Shown: piece by piece, positions 1 to 13,074 of the stretch
How the letters are laid out: every line of letters starts with the position of its first letter
Position numbering within the stretch: the stretch's first letter is position 1
Assembly: GCA_964059195.1 (NCBI GenBank)
Contig: CAXKWD010000001.1
Coordinates: 156,414,532-156,478,531, forward strand
Direction: 5' to 3'
From: Ectobius pallidus
Taxonomy: Eukaryota > Arthropoda > Insecta > Blattodea > Ectobiidae
DNA: 64,000 nt
Translations under genes and position numbers: made by a program
The notes under the pieces: generated by a model
The model's database searches: none
What the model saw: the letters and a program-made list of their open reading frames with translations, nothing else
What the model was told of the DNA's origin: nothing

Positions 1-587
1 CAACACATTATAAAATACTACCATATTATACTTGTATAATAATTCTAATGGTTTCTGTCCGTTCTTATTTATCACGAAAACTACTTAACTGATAAAGCTG
101 AAATTTTGCATGGACATAGTTTTTATACCCGGAAAGAACATAGGACTATAGTCGCTGACTCATCGTCTCTACTAAACCAAAAATTATAATAATTAAAACC
201 CCATTTCATTCAAAGTAAATAAGCCATGATACAATAGCAATATTTTTATATGCATATCAATATTTCACAGTTTATTGGCCAACCCATTAGTATAAAGTCC
301 TACAGCACTTTACATGATTACAGTATCGAAATAATTAACATGACAAGAAACATTCATTATGTGGGGGTTTTCTCAAAATTATATATAATAATCATATTAT
401 AAGTAAGTCCTGTGTTATTGTTGATTAGCTGGTTATTCGTCCTTCGTACAAAGTACAAACGTTTACTAACAAAACGAATATAAAATAAAATACCAATTAA
501 TAAAATGTTTGGATACTATATAGTCACCCTATGGCAACATTATGCATATGTGGTACTTACAAATTGTTCCATACGGTTAATTACAAT
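1..587. other. non-coding AT-rich flank
   Basis: No reading frame, RNA gene or ordered repeat that I can support. The stretch is AT-rich host-type DNA. Confidence 0.5.
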
Positions 588-631
588 TCGCCCGAAGACA
601 AAAAAAAAAAAAAAAAAAAAAATCGCCCGAA
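588..631 (+). repeat. poly(A)-only insertion with 9-bp target duplication
   Basis: A run of 23 A (600-622), preceded by GAC, lies between two copies of TCGCCCGAA (588-596 and 623-631). A poly(A) tail bounded by a short direct repeat is the footprint of target-primed reverse transcription. This looks like an extremely 5'-truncated LINE or SINE insertion of which almost only the tail remains. Confidence 0.55.
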
Positions 632-638
632 TCCTCGA

Positions 639-1049
639 TCATCGTCGTCCATAAAAAGTGATGTAACTTAAAAATCCGTTTTCCAATATTAATTTGAGAT
701 CTCCGTTAAAAAAAACACTCTTTATCAGAAGTCCGCTGAGTATTGTTTTTGTCCTCATATAGGCTACTTGTAAAACTTGGTTTACGTAATTTATACCCAT
801 ATAAAAAATTACACCTGTGGCACAGGAGATGCCTAGACTGAATGCAGCATTATTATAATATTCAATTCTTAAATTTGAAGACCATAGCAAGATTTTAACG
901 TTCGGGATACAAGGCGTGTTATTTTTCTGCAAGGTGATGCTCAACAGCACGTAAGAAAAAAAGAAAAGAGTAAATGAGAGCAGTACAACACTGTACTCAG
1001 TTTTTGTTTTTATTGTTACGTCTGCTCTGATTCCCCAGTTGAGTTCCAT
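639..1049 (-). CDS. possible membrane-protein ORF or exon, unassigned
   Basis: An ATG-started frame of 136 codons. The translation has two clear hydrophobic segments (about residues 19-39 and 68-89) separated by a polar loop. That would fit part of a multi-pass insect membrane protein such as a chemoreceptor, but I recognise no family motif. No promoter or splice sites were confirmed. In AT-rich DNA a chance frame of this size is possible, so treat it as a candidate only. Confidence 0.2.
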   Translation of the reverse strand: MELNWGIRADVTIKTKTEYSVVLLSFTLFFFSYVLLSITLQKNNTPCIPNVKILLWSSNLRIEYYNNAAFSLGISCATGVIFYMGINYVNQVLQVAYMRTKTILSGLLIKSVFFNGDLKLILENGFLSYITFYGRR

Positions 1050-1309
1050 TCCAAGAAAAGAAACAAGTAGCTACGAGATGTCTCCAAGTCTAATGAACTC
1101 TTCTTGTTTAAGTTTATGAAATGTGCAATTACTCTCCCTTCTTGTTTGCACGACGCCATCACTCCAAGCATGAGATAACTTAACTAGGGCCAAAATTCTT
1201 AGGTTTTAAAACTATTTTATTCTTGCTAGCTAATTGTGATATTTTAACACAAATATAAGTTTCACTGTCATGTCAGACTCACAGTCCAACCTTATAAAAC
1301 CTAAAAATG

Positions 1310-1526
1310 CAGAGGCGTAAAAAGGGGGTGTTTTGGGGGGTTTGAAACCCCCCCCCCATTGATTAAAAAAGGAAAATTTTACAATTTTTTTAAGTCTGCT
1401 TATAAATTACTTAATACGAGTATAAAGCGTGGGAAGCTTAAAACTCTTTACTGTGCATCTTAATTTTTAAAATTTTCCGGGGAGGACCCCCGAGCCCCCC
1501 ATATGGTCGGCCTGGTTACGCCTATG
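1310..1526. mobile_element. hAT-type MITE, 217 bp
   Basis: The ends are imperfect inverted repeats (CAGAGGCGTAA at left, TTACGCCTATG at right). The element is flanked by a perfect 8-bp duplication TAAAAATG (1302-1309 and 1527-1534). An 8-bp duplication with CA...TG ends is typical of hAT transposons. The interior has poly-G and poly-C tracts and no coding capacity, so it would depend on a transposase supplied elsewhere. Confidence 0.75.
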
Positions 1527-1534
1527 TAAAAATG

Positions 1535-3969
1535 GCTAAATAAGACCTTAAAAACTAAAATGGGCTAAAACTGGTTTTTAATTAAAATACGACATAATAC
1601 TTAAACTAAAAGACCTAATACGTAATTAATCTAATTATTACTTTCCATTAAAACTACTTTTTAAATATCTGCCTCGCTCACTGTCGCCAGTAGCCTACAT
1701 TTGTAAGAGAAAATGTAGCATTTTAAAATGTTATTTTTTAGCCCATTGTCCCAGTAAAGGAAATCGTTAGTGAACCAACTCCCTAGTTTCTTTAGAAGTA
1801 AATTAAGGTGATTTTTAAGAATGCTTGCACTTGCATTTTGTTCACAGTGTTTGCTCCAATAAGATGTCGAAAATAAAGTATTCTAAAGTTGGTTGATTAA
1901 TCGAAAAACGTTCTTGTTGGGTTTATGTAGTGGAGTTGGAAATAACAGGGACAGTTCTGGTAAGATTAATTATTCTTTAAACAATAAAGTACTGTTGAAA
2001 TTTAAGCAAAAAAGTATTGCTACAGTTTTGTGATTCAGAGCCCGGGAAATTTTAAGTACAAATAAAATAAATCAATATATTTGTTTTAATGTGTTTATCA
2101 TACTTAATAAAATGAAATTAAAAAACTTGTCGGAAAATGGTAAAAACTAAAATAAAATCATTTTAATATGTTTAAAAACTAATAGAGGGTTTATAAAAAA
2201 ACTAAAAATTCGGGCCCTGCTTATAAAAATTCTAGCATATCTTTAATAGTAATTCTGTTATAATAATAATAATATAATGAAAATGACGATATCGGTTACA
2301 TGCAATCGTAAATCCTACATAACAACAAAAGTACTAATAATTCCAACAAACCACAAGAATAAAGTACGAGTCGCTAGTTTTAGTACCCATTTCCTAGACC
2401 GTCTAGGTTGATTAGGCAAATAAAATCATAGGTTTCAGTACCGGCATAGGCCTACTAAAAAATAGTTTCGTTTCGAACAATTTACTCTAAGGCCAAGAAA
2501 ATTGTGGCTGCTCAGCTGATTACATTATTATAATAATGACAATGATGATATTATGAAAATACAGAATATCGTTTTCGCATTATATGAGAATATATTAGCT
2601 ATAAATGATACTGTATAGTAACAGTAGAAAACAGGTGACAAAACTACTAAATTAGTGTTTCTCACAATAAATGTCTCAGTGATGTCGACCATACCAATAA
2701 TATTATTAATATGATTCTACATCAAGGGTAAAGGGTAAAGTGATTTATTTTTTCACACTTTCGGTAAAGAATGTGGCAGAAAGTGTTTCAGAACCATCTG
2801 AAGGTGCACGTTCGCTTAAAAATGAACCATCACGAATTTCATACCGACGAAAAATAACAGACACAAATCTGATGAATAAACAAGTATATTTCAAACAAAT
2901 TTTTGGATAATTTTTTCAGTCTTTGGGTAATTTTTTGGTATTTTTGCCGTCATTTTATAGGTATTTTTAAGTACTTTTAGGTCATCAAAATCCGGGCCCT
3001 GATGATTACAAAATCAACATTGTTAATGCTTTTAGTCTCACGTCACTTCTCCATACATGCAGTAGAGTTTTGGACATTGGAATCATAGTGTTTATGCTGC
3101 ACTCGTGTAGGCCTTCTGCATGTTTTAATTTTTCTCCAGTCATCTAAGGTGTTTGGATAAATACACCATTCCAAGTGTGATACGGTTTTGGATAGATTTT
3201 TAATATTTAAATACTTGCATTTCTCATTCGAATTTGGCAGCGACTGACACATCCCATTAGAGAGGCGTGTCTACAGGCTGTTTCAGAATGTGTGTGCCGT
3301 GGGCGTAGGCCACGACCTTCATCGATCATCCTTTTAAGGCTGGCAGTTCTCCCACTCAAAGTGCCAACACCCAAAACACAAATTATCCGTTTCTATGGCA
3401 ATGACACTAGGAAGTGAGAGTTAGAAAACCAGCATCACCACCTAGCAATCACTTATTTCGATTTTAAAAGGCGAGAACATTACAGAATCCATGTAATTGT
3501 GTGAAAAGTTTAAGTAGATGGTAGATGAAAGACTGGAATGGGTTTGTATTTAATGATGACCCTCTAGTTTAAAAATTAAATTATATACGTGAGAAAGAGA
3601 ACGAAAGAATCGTTGCCTATTGTTTACTAAAGAAACAAATTACGGAGTAAAGTAATTTACAGAGTTCGTAAAGGGGTGATAAAACTGACAGAATTCACAA
3701 AACATACACAAACTGCATGAAATATCTGCACTTTTCTTAGGGCGTTGTGATTTTTTAAAGAATGTTGGTTTCTGCTGTAAAGAATGGGTTTACTAAAATA
3801 GCTAACGAAATAGCTAGGCCTAACGAGATTATGTGACGTAATATTACCCTACCGGTACTGATTCTTTCCTTTATTTCTCTCTCTTCCCCCTCCATCGTTC
3901 CCTCTACCCACATACATAAACCTCCCATTCTTTGTCTCTCATAATTTCTGTAACGCGCTCTTTCTCTAT
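1535..3969. other. non-coding, with decayed CAGGGCCCGG-family hAT ends
   Basis: No gene seen. A short copy at 2036-2219 runs from CAGAGCCCGG to CGGGCCCTG. A lone right end at about 2880-3001 finishes in AATCCGGGCCCTG. Both resemble the intact element at 10599-11172: the last 60 bases before 3001 match its left end in reverse. I found no matching 8-bp duplication for either copy, so they are probably truncated or rearranged. Confidence 0.45.
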
Positions 3970-4115
3970 TCGGCTGGTTGGAATAATGGATAAAACACTC
4001 GCTTTTTTCCCCACATGTTCAATGGTTCGAACCCAGTCCAGGTCGATGGCATTTATGTGAGCGTAAATACGACAAAATACACAAGAACGTAAAATGTCCC
4101 TTAAGGCAAAAATTC
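3970..4115 (+). mobile_element. tRNA-derived SINE fragment
   Basis: Contains a B-box-like GGTTCGAACCC followed by a segment (CCAGGTCGATGGCATTTATG) that matches the equivalent part of the SINE at 34187-34350. The A-box half is degenerate. It lacks the structure of a working tRNA. Confidence 0.5.
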
Positions 4116-6530
4116 CCACGCACTAACAATGGTTACAGCCCAAAATAACATTATACAGCCATCATTAAATAACCATTAGAAACAACTCCCTCTTTCTCTC
4201 TAATTATGTCTTCAAATCTTTATAGCATGAGCCATTTGGCTAGAATCGCTGAAAGGAGCTGAACATTACATAAAACGGAACCATTAAAACGGCCGCTATC
4301 TTAAAACGGAATAAAAAATAAAAATCCTTACACATACATCGCATCATTTTTTATGGCTTCAAGGAACATATGTGCCAAACTAGAAGAAAATCGATCAACG
4401 CGTTTGGTCGTAACTGTCAATCACACAAATTTACAAACAGACAAAATACCGAATATGGCTGAGTTAAAACAGGACCTCACATCCCTCGAACAATTAATAT
4501 ATGCACAAACATAGTAAGTTGGTATGCCGAGTATTCCAATATATTTGTTACTACAATGTCGGCTACGCGAAAAAAACTTGTTGACTTATCTCATATCGTT
4601 TCCCTGGGAAAAAATAAACAGAGCCCACTTGATATGATACGAATGTGATGCCAGAGACAAATGATAGTGATTTTCTATAGACCTATGTAGTACATACGCA
4701 AAGACTTCATACCGGTTGTGTATAATCTTTTAGCATCGAAGGAAATCATTATCGATCTACCCTACGGGTGGTTTCTTTTGTATTACAAAGCCTTTCCAAT
4801 TTCGCCATTCAATTAAAGGTAGGTGCTGTTTTCTAAAGGTTTCTTTGTCCCACGAAATCTCGGCTTTCTTCTCAGATTGAAAGAATGAAAAGATAGCTTG
4901 CTTTTTTGTGTTTGCAATTAGGGTCATTCAATGAGAAGATGGTGTTGAGTGTCGAACTTAATGAAGTGAAGCTATTGTATACAATGAGCACTTTTTTTTT
5001 ACCTATTCTACTTCTCCCTTAAAAAGGGATCACCAAAGCCATGGGATAAATATATAGGGCAGCGTGCAGTGTTAATCTGACATAAAATACTATAGAACCT
5101 ACAAAAATCTAATATTGCTGTCGGCCTCGTAGTGAAAAAGGTTAGGCCTATCACGAGAGCCAGGATTTCTAAGCAAAGTGCACATTTATTTTCAGACTCC
5201 TACACATCTACACACTCCTAGATAAGGAATTTTAACTTTAGTTGAAATTGCTTATTTTGCTTGCTTATTTTATAACTTCAAAATAAAATAGCATATTTTA
5301 CTCAAAATTGTCGCATTAGAAGTGCTTATTTCACTCCTCGACGCCTTAGCATACATTGGAAGGTGAATACATCGAAGAACTGCGTTGCTTTTCACATGCG
5401 CCTGTGACGTCCTGCTATGTTGAAAAAACAATAAACTTTACAAATCGTTCTTCACTGATAGATGCAGGAGCTACATACAAGAAAATCTGTAGATGACTTT
5501 TCTTACCGTAGATATTCTAACACACGAAAAAGACAAGATTTCTACTTAATGTAACAATTTATTTAATTTTCTGCAGTTTGTTTTTGCTTATTTGTTTCAT
5601 TTTTCGTGCGCATTTGCTAGCTAGTTTTATTTTTTATATTGCTTATACATGCGGGGTCTAGTAACAACGTTAATTCTTAAGACATTAGGACCTGAATGAG
5701 AGGAGGGCGTACTCCCCTCTCATCTTACACTACAGATTGAATTTCAATTCTATTATTATAATTCGTTTCCTAATCCACCTCACTCAAGCATACCTCAACT
5801 ACACTCACTCATTGGCATATATTATTTTAATAAAAGAATAGTGGAAACGCATTCCTTCACAAGGTGAATCAGCCAGGAAGAAGGGAGGGCTGATGTAAAT
5901 GGAGCTTATCACTGAAGAAGAACGAGACAGGTCCGCATAGCATGGTAGTTCTGTTTCCGTGTTTTGCTAATTAGACTTCAGCTTGCGTTGTATTTCATTC
6001 AGTAAAACAATATCACGTGCCAGACTCTACAGAATTTTAATTTCACCGTGCGTCCACTCACATATAGCGCAGACAGTAGGCCTAATTAATTCTGGTCCAC
6101 AGCACTAAAAACACCCGCAATGCATTACGACGTCCATACTAACGTTATCCGGTCAATACTCGGAATTAATGTATAACATCTTTATATTCATATAACATTG
6201 TTTCAGCGTTTCGCCACAGGCCTTCTTGAAAGATCTGGGTTTGATCATTATTGTCATAAAAGCTATTTCTTGCTGCGAGAATCGCTTGTGAAACATTGAT
6301 CTTTAAAACAGTATTACACGTTAACAAATGCACCAAGGACTGGATACATATTGTACAAATGAATAAATTAATGAACAATAAAAAAACAAGTTAATAAATA
6401 AGTAGGACTTCATAGACCTGCACACAGAAAGTTTTGACTCGAATCCTTGGTCACAGTTATTCTGATCAACATTGATGTTTTTCATTTTCGTAGTAGTATT
6501 ATAAGATTACAATAGTTTTCCATCTCTTTA
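4116..6530. other. non-coding, nothing recognised
   Basis: AT-rich DNA without a supported gene. Short ORFs here show no domain and no splice context. Scattered AGGCCTA words, common all through the flanks, are the only recurring feature. Confidence 0.4.
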
Positions 6531-6697
6531 CGACTAGGTTGGTAAAATAATTACACGATTCAAAAAAACTTTTACGTTGGAGAATTATCAATTTACAATG
6601 ATTGCATATAATGTAATGTTCTATAATAAACAATACACTGCTAATTTATAATCTCCAACGTAAAACTGTTTTGAAATTATTGTACTAAACTAGTGGC
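6531..6697. repeat. small inverted-repeat element
   Basis: The left arm (6531-6596) and right arm (6640-6697) are inverted copies sharing TTTTACGTTGGAGA, with a loop of about 45 bp. The size and shape are those of a MITE; no clear target duplication was found. Confidence 0.5.
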
Positions 6698-6902
6698 AAA
6701 AAGGCGGAAAACTCAACACCTATTGTAGTATTCTGACCGAGAATACTAAGACTAATATTAGAACACTGCAACACTAATATTATATATTTAATGTAATACT
6801 AAAAGTATTTAAACTAATATTACAACTAAAAAAAAGGAACAAGAAACACATACAATATGAAAATTACACAACGAAGGAAACAAATGAGAAATAAATAATA
6901 TG

Positions 6903-6910
6903 CATATATA

Positions 6911-6958
<48 letters not shown>
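6903..6958. repeat. (TA)n microsatellite
   Basis: An almost pure alternating TA tract with occasional GTA interruptions. Confidence 0.9.
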
Positions 6959-6959
<1 letters not shown>

Positions 6960-8730
6960 GATCCCCGTACCTATATCAACTAACTTTAAGGCGGCCATTT
7001 GGATTTCCTTTATCCTCAGAGTTCAAATATATAATCCTAACAGTTATTTGTAAGACTGTTATATGGAACTCAAGAGGCAAGCATGAAGTTGACAAAACGA
7101 ACGCCAGCTAAAGTTGTCGCAAAATAATATTTACCTCATTTATGATTTCATGGGAGGAATAAAATGCATTTAAATACCTACCGGGTAGCACGAAATTCAT
7201 TTTTAATTATAAAATTTCGCGACACAACTTGCCCGAACGTCAGGGAAAGAAAAAAATACTAATATCAATAACAGAAACACTAGACAAGTTCTTGAGAGCG
7301 TGAATGAAACGTGTAGGTCAGTTGGGTTGCAGAGCGTTCAGGCGCGACGAGCAACGCCCTGGCGTAAGATAAGAGCGTGAGTCACTTGAAAGGAAAGCCA
7401 GTCTTCTCAGTAACTGAGAAAGCTACTCCCGTTTACTATTTATAGCTGTATTATAAAGCATTGCTTCTTCCCGCCTCAGGTGAATCACTTGTGAGGTTTG
7501 CACCTGTGTCACAGGAACCACATTCATGCCAAGTTCATTACGCTACCACATGGGATGGAACACGTGGGCTGAGGTTCTTGCAATTCTGCTACTGAGCGTC
7601 TAACTGAAAACAAAGACGCCTGGATCGATTCCAGAGCCAGGCACAGACACTCAAGTAGCGTGTTTCCTGCTGTTTCTTCGCTTCATAAAGAAGACAGCCC
7701 ATTAGTTTTTGTCAACACATGAAGAATTACTTAGGGTGAATACCGTGTAAACTGTTTGGGTTGTTCGAATAAACAAATAAAGCTCAGTTAAGGAGGGATT
7801 AACATAAGGTTGGGTAATTTTTTTTTTGTTTGTTTAAGTAATAACAAATAAATAACCTCCACAATAAAATTCGTTTCACGTGAATATGTCCGTTTTTCCC
7901 CTGGAATTTGGACATTTAAAATAACTGATTATGAAATTAAGTAGCATTTAAAAGCCCTTCAGCAGAAAATACTTGTTTCAAGTAAATCGCATTTTCTCAC
8001 AAATTACATTTTGACGTATAATTTTTTTCTAAAAAAAACTATTCAATGGCTTTACATGAAAAGTTTGTGCATACTGTTTAATAACATAGTTAATCTCTGA
8101 ACGTAAAATTTGCATCTTTCATTATTTGTTTTCTCACTGAAAAATAAAATGCATAAAAATATTCTGCATTTTTTAAAAATCAAACGTTATTTTCCTTAAA
8201 AATAAATACAAATAAATAAATATGTTCCACATCTTTTTAGTTCAGTTCATTTGGTAAAGCCTTGACTTCAAACTGTCAAAATTCCATATCAATCACTGCT
8301 ACATGTTCTGAGAAAAAGGAAACTTTCTTTATTGATATGCATGATTTTCAATCAAAATGGCTACCATTTAAAAATTATAATCAATCCCATTACCAAATTA
8401 CGCACATAAGTGAAGTTATTACTTGCTGATTATTGGTTAAAATTTCGTTGTCAAATATCTTTGAGATATTTACATACAACCCCATACAAACTGGTCTAAC
8501 CTACGTTAACACCCCTTACATAATAAAACGAGTTTGAATAAACTACGTGCATACTTTTGCTAGGATCAGTATTGCGTAAGTACCGTATAAAACAATGGAA
8601 TATAATACCAAAACGCAATGTATAATATCGCATTATTGCCACAATTGGAATAAGTATGCCTACATAAACTACTTGGCACAATTTAGGATCAGTCCAGTGT
8701 CCTAAGTCTCCAACCTGTTATTGTTATGTC
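6959..8730. other. non-coding, nothing recognised
   Basis: No supported gene or element. Short ORFs are low in complexity and lack family motifs. Confidence 0.4.
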
Positions 8731-8986
8731 AATTGGATGGCTCAGTGCCAGAGATGACTAAGTGCCATCAAGAAAAGTGCTAATATTTGTGTGTATTGAC
8801 CAGCAAAGATCGTATTTCATCTACGCCAAACATGACTAGCAGCCATTACAGTGTCTGTAACTGATACAGCAAGGCTGTTTGTCATGTTTGACTTAGATAG
8901 AATACAATCTTTGCTGGTCAATACACACAAATATTAGCACTTTTCTTGATGGCACTTAGTCACCTCTGGCACTGAGCCATCCAATT
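8731..8986. repeat. fold-back element, 256 bp near-perfect hairpin
   Basis: Arms of about 105 bp (8731-8836 and 8882-8986) are inverted copies differing at only a handful of positions. They begin AATTGGATGGCTCAG and end in its complement. The loop is about 45 bp and non-coding. If transcribed it would form one long hairpin. It is probably a MITE or fold-back transposon. Confidence 0.8.
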
Positions 8987-10598
8987 AGAGCACATATTTT
9001 AATATCCTGTGTTTGAATCATACCAAAAATACCACCTTGGTATTATACCAGACCACATATCTACTAGGGATGCAAAAACATTAATCAACACCTTGAATTT
9101 CAGGATATAAATTACGGCACATTGATTTCGGTGTTATTCAGAACAAAACGCATACATTTTCAAAAAACTAAAAACTCAGGGAATTATCAAGTGCGTAGTA
9201 ACTTATAAGTAACTTATGTCATTTTCTGCGAAGAAGATTGAACATAATACCCAATAAATCTACTTGAATTCGATCAACTTATACACAATGTGTCAACTCG
9301 TCTATATATTATGTTACTATATTTAAGAAATTTGAAGGAAAATAATAAAAATGCATTTAGTAGGCCTACTAAAAATTAAAATTTCACGTAGCCTTAAAAA
9401 ATCGAATTTGCTTGGGTAATTCTGCTGAATTTCAAAGGAAAATAATAAATTGCATTTTGTACTAAAAATTAAATTTCACGTAACCCAAGAAATCGAGTTG
9501 CGTGAGTAAATCTTGTCGGTACTTGCTTAATACATCGGTTCTGGGATAGAACGAGAACTAATAATTCCATTCATATAATATTATTTTTTAAATCATAATT
9601 TCTTCATCCAGATTTCCGTATTTCAATATTCATTCAATGAAGTTTTGCTGAAGGCTGTGATAATCCTAGTTGTAATAATATTATTACATACATTATTGTC
9701 GTCATCAATATTATGGACTTCCGATAGGCCTACGTTTTCTTGTCAATCCTACCATTACCTGGAAGAACGCACATAGAGACTAAAAACAAATACAGTACAC
9801 ATTTAAAAGCCAGTATATTTGGAATTTGAAACTATTCAGCCAAGAAGTGTTCTAAATACGTTTTGTAAACAACTCCATTAACCAATGATTGGTAGAATGT
9901 ATCGAATATTGCAAATGAACTGACTGCATATAAAAACAAGAACATCCTTTGTTTATACAGCGCAATCTGCATTTTATCCCATTCAATAGTTTCAGCGAGA
10001 TAAAACTGCAATCGAAAATACAGCAGATATGTTTTGTCATGTTAATTCAACAAACTACATAGAACAGAGAGAATATATTTTGGCGGAATTTCATTCTAGT
10101 TCTAAAGCTACAGATGTTTATTAATATATTCTGTGGAATAAAAAGCCAGTGTACAGCATACACATTTTTAAAATTTCCCATATGATGCCATTCCATTTCA
10201 AAATTAAAGAATTTCGAAACCTGTTTAATCATGCTATTTTCCTTCCAAATCACGGAACATATTAACTTATCGTAAAGACCACAGGTCACCCACAGGAAAC
10301 CCCATGTGTCAGAACAATCCCCCATTCGTGAGCTTTAATTTGATGTACAAATTAACTTTCTAACCAATTTTTTTACTGGTTTTGTTCATTTGAAAGATAG
10401 AACATATACAAAAGTATTAATACAAAACAAGGACAAGTTGCGCTCAAATGGAGAAATGTGAGCACTTTTCCATTATAACTTTTTAAAGACCTCCTCCTGT
10501 TGGAATTATCATATAAACTAAACAAATGTGGCTTCTTTATGTAATAAAAAACGAAAAACAAATGTTTGGCTAGAAAATGTAATTTCAAATGTTATAAT
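8987..10598. other. non-coding, nothing recognised
   Basis: No supported gene. Two neighbouring stretches (about 9330-9400 and 9430-9500) repeat the words AAAGGAAAATAATAAA and AAATTTCACGTA, a diverged tandem duplication of about 75 bp. Confidence 0.4.
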
Positions 10599-11172
10599 CA
10601 GGGCCCGGATTCTGATGACCTAAAATTGTTTCAAAAATGACCTATAAAATTACCCTAAATTTTAAAGAAAATGACTTAATAGTTGTAAAGAATGACCTAA
10701 AAACTGATAATTTTATTTATAAAAAAATATTGTACGCACAAAGTTATAAAACATAATTCTAAAAACTGTGAACGTAGAAAGGATGAGGTCTAAAAACTTT
10801 GTTCTTGATTGGAGCATTGGAGAAGAAAAGTAAGAAAATAGTTTTTAAAATAGATCCTCCAAAAAATGTTGCAACATACTAACCTAGTAATTTATATTAT
10901 CCTATGAGAAAAAAATGACAAAAAAATTAATATACTGAATGTAAATGCATGAAAATTACTAAATAAAAAAGGAAATGACACGAAAATGACAAAAAATGAC
11001 GTAAAATTGAAATGAATGCCCTAAAAATATAAAATTGCATAAAATGACAAAAAATGGCCTAACAAAAATGCATTTCTATAATATAGGGGCCATGATTAGG
11101 ATTCACCTACAAGTTGGCAATGTCTAAGCAGCATCAATAAAAAGATGACATGTCATTAGAATCCGGGCCCTG
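10599..11172. mobile_element. hAT-type non-autonomous element, 574 bp
   Basis: Terminal inverted repeats CAGGGCCCGGATTCT and AGAATCCGGGCCCTG are bounded by a perfect 8-bp duplication GTTATAAT (10591-10598 and 11173-11180). The interior repeats TGACCTAAAA and AAAATGAC-type words and holds no transposase. Related ends occur near 2036-2219, 3001 and 20655, so the family has been active in this genome. Confidence 0.85.
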
Positions 11173-11774
11173 GTTATAATATACCTGAAGCAAAAACAAC
11201 AAAAGATGACTCTGTTTCACAGTGAATGGAGAAATATATTGACCGAAAATCAGATTATTTGGCAACAAAATAATCATAATTCATTCCTAAAAAAGAACAT
11301 TCATAATATTTAAACGTATAATCCTTTTTATGACACTGTGCCATATCATCAAGATTTAACGACGGGCAGATTTCGCTAGCAGTAACGAATTCAATCTTAT
11401 GCTGCATATGAGTCACGATGAAATTCAGGAAAGTGGAATAATTGCTTAATTGTCATTTGGCTTTGTCTTTGTGATGCAGTGAAAACGGCCGTGAAACTAT
11501 TTATGGTGTTCTGCTCTGGATGTGAAAGTGCACTAAAATCCGTAGCACTGGAACGAAGAAACATGGTAAACTATGGGACACGCCAGACCTTTAACCACAT
11601 TTAATTTAAACAGCCGCATAATCATCTGTTGAAAGCAAACTCCGCTTATAATAATTTCTCAAACTGTTTTCTGGTGGTTCCTAAAAGCTTCCAATTTCGT
11701 AGTAATGAACTGAATTGCATTCTAAATCGTAACTGGTATAAGGAATATTACATATCATGTAAAAATGAATACTC
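11173..11774. other. non-coding, nothing recognised
   Basis: No supported gene or element. Confidence 0.4.

Positions 11775-11823
<49 letters not shown>
11775..11823. repeat. (TTA)n microsatellite
   Basis: Uninterrupted trinucleotide run of about 16 units. Confidence 0.95.
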
Positions 11824-11825
<2 letters not shown>

Positions 11826-13066
11826 CTGTATATTCAATGGTTTCTCAACAAATTAATCTCATACAGAGTTATTGTATCCACGCAAAATAGTTTTCACGAA
11901 AATAGAATATTTGTTCCGAAATTACTGGAGTCGATTATTCAAGGCATATGTGAGATTTTTTTTTTTAAAGTATGGAATGACGGTCTGTTAAACTTTCATA
12001 TCATTGGCTGTGTACTAAGACTGCACACAAGGCGTTGGAAAATATCATTGCGGAAATACGTGGAAGTGGGAAGACTGTAAAGTAGAAATTCAGGTTACAA
12101 CTCTGTTTTAGCTGACAGCATATGGAAATGCAGAGGAAGTAGTAGAAGAGGAGTTTTCCCAGATGAGAATATTCTCTAAGATTTGAGCAAGAGTTGAGAG
12201 AATCCTTTGCACCATAATATGAAACTGTGCGATGATAAATTTTGAGTAAAATAAGGTACCTGTCTTTGTAATATAACAAGGTACATAAAGAATTACAGAA
12301 TTTTAGAGGTTTGAAACGTAGATTTATTACAAACGACTAAAATAGCGTAACTCCTAACTTAACAGTTTTGGAACCTATATATACACATAGGGTGGTCCTA
12401 AATTATATGTCAAAAATGTAAAGGTAGGTAGAGGGGACATAATAAAACATATTTCGTACAGATGTAAAGCAGTATGAATCACAGGAAACTGAAAAGACAA
12501 GAAAATTATTGTTTTCTTTCGTATAGGCCTATAGGTATAACGTAAATGTGGAACCTTAAGAAATTTAACGTATGTGGAAATACGGTTTTATATGAGATGT
12601 TATGTAGACAATGTGCCAATGTAAATGTATAAAGCTAGATAAGAAAAATGCTTTGCAGATATAGCCTATATAACAGAAAAGTATAATATGTTCAACCAAT
12701 AGACTGTGTGATTAGGTTATCATGTTCCCGTTATACTGCATGAACTTGTTTCCTAGTATACGAGATAAGCCATTCATTGTGCTTGTGAAACCACGCGATG
12801 CAAACTTCACCTCTCACTTATGCATCGTGTGCAGCACATGGGACCGCACAGTGTAAATACAACTTTATTGTATACCCCGCACACACACAAGGAGATAGAG
12901 AGAAGGTAAAGGAGAAATCATTGACATAGCCCATTTTTTGAAGAAATTTCACCCTCAGGAGCACAATTATGACAAAGTTCAAGGGGAAGTGTCGTCCCTG
13001 GAGCCACCAATGGCCACGGACTTAATCCTCGCAGAAGGCAGCATGGACCTATTTTTAGGAACGGTG
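11824..13066. other. non-coding, nothing recognised
   Basis: No supported gene. Short ORFs here lack motifs. Confidence 0.4.
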
Positions 13067-13074
13067 GTGGTGAC

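Noticed and set aside
1291..2227. CTTATAAA at 1291-1298 and 2220-2227 as the target duplication of one large hAT element
   Set aside because: The left end shows no CAGGGCCC terminus, and an AT-rich 8-mer match over this distance is easily due to chance.
11629..11856. 75-codon plus frame with a poly-leucine run
   Set aside because: The leucines come from the (TTA)n microsatellite; the rest is featureless.
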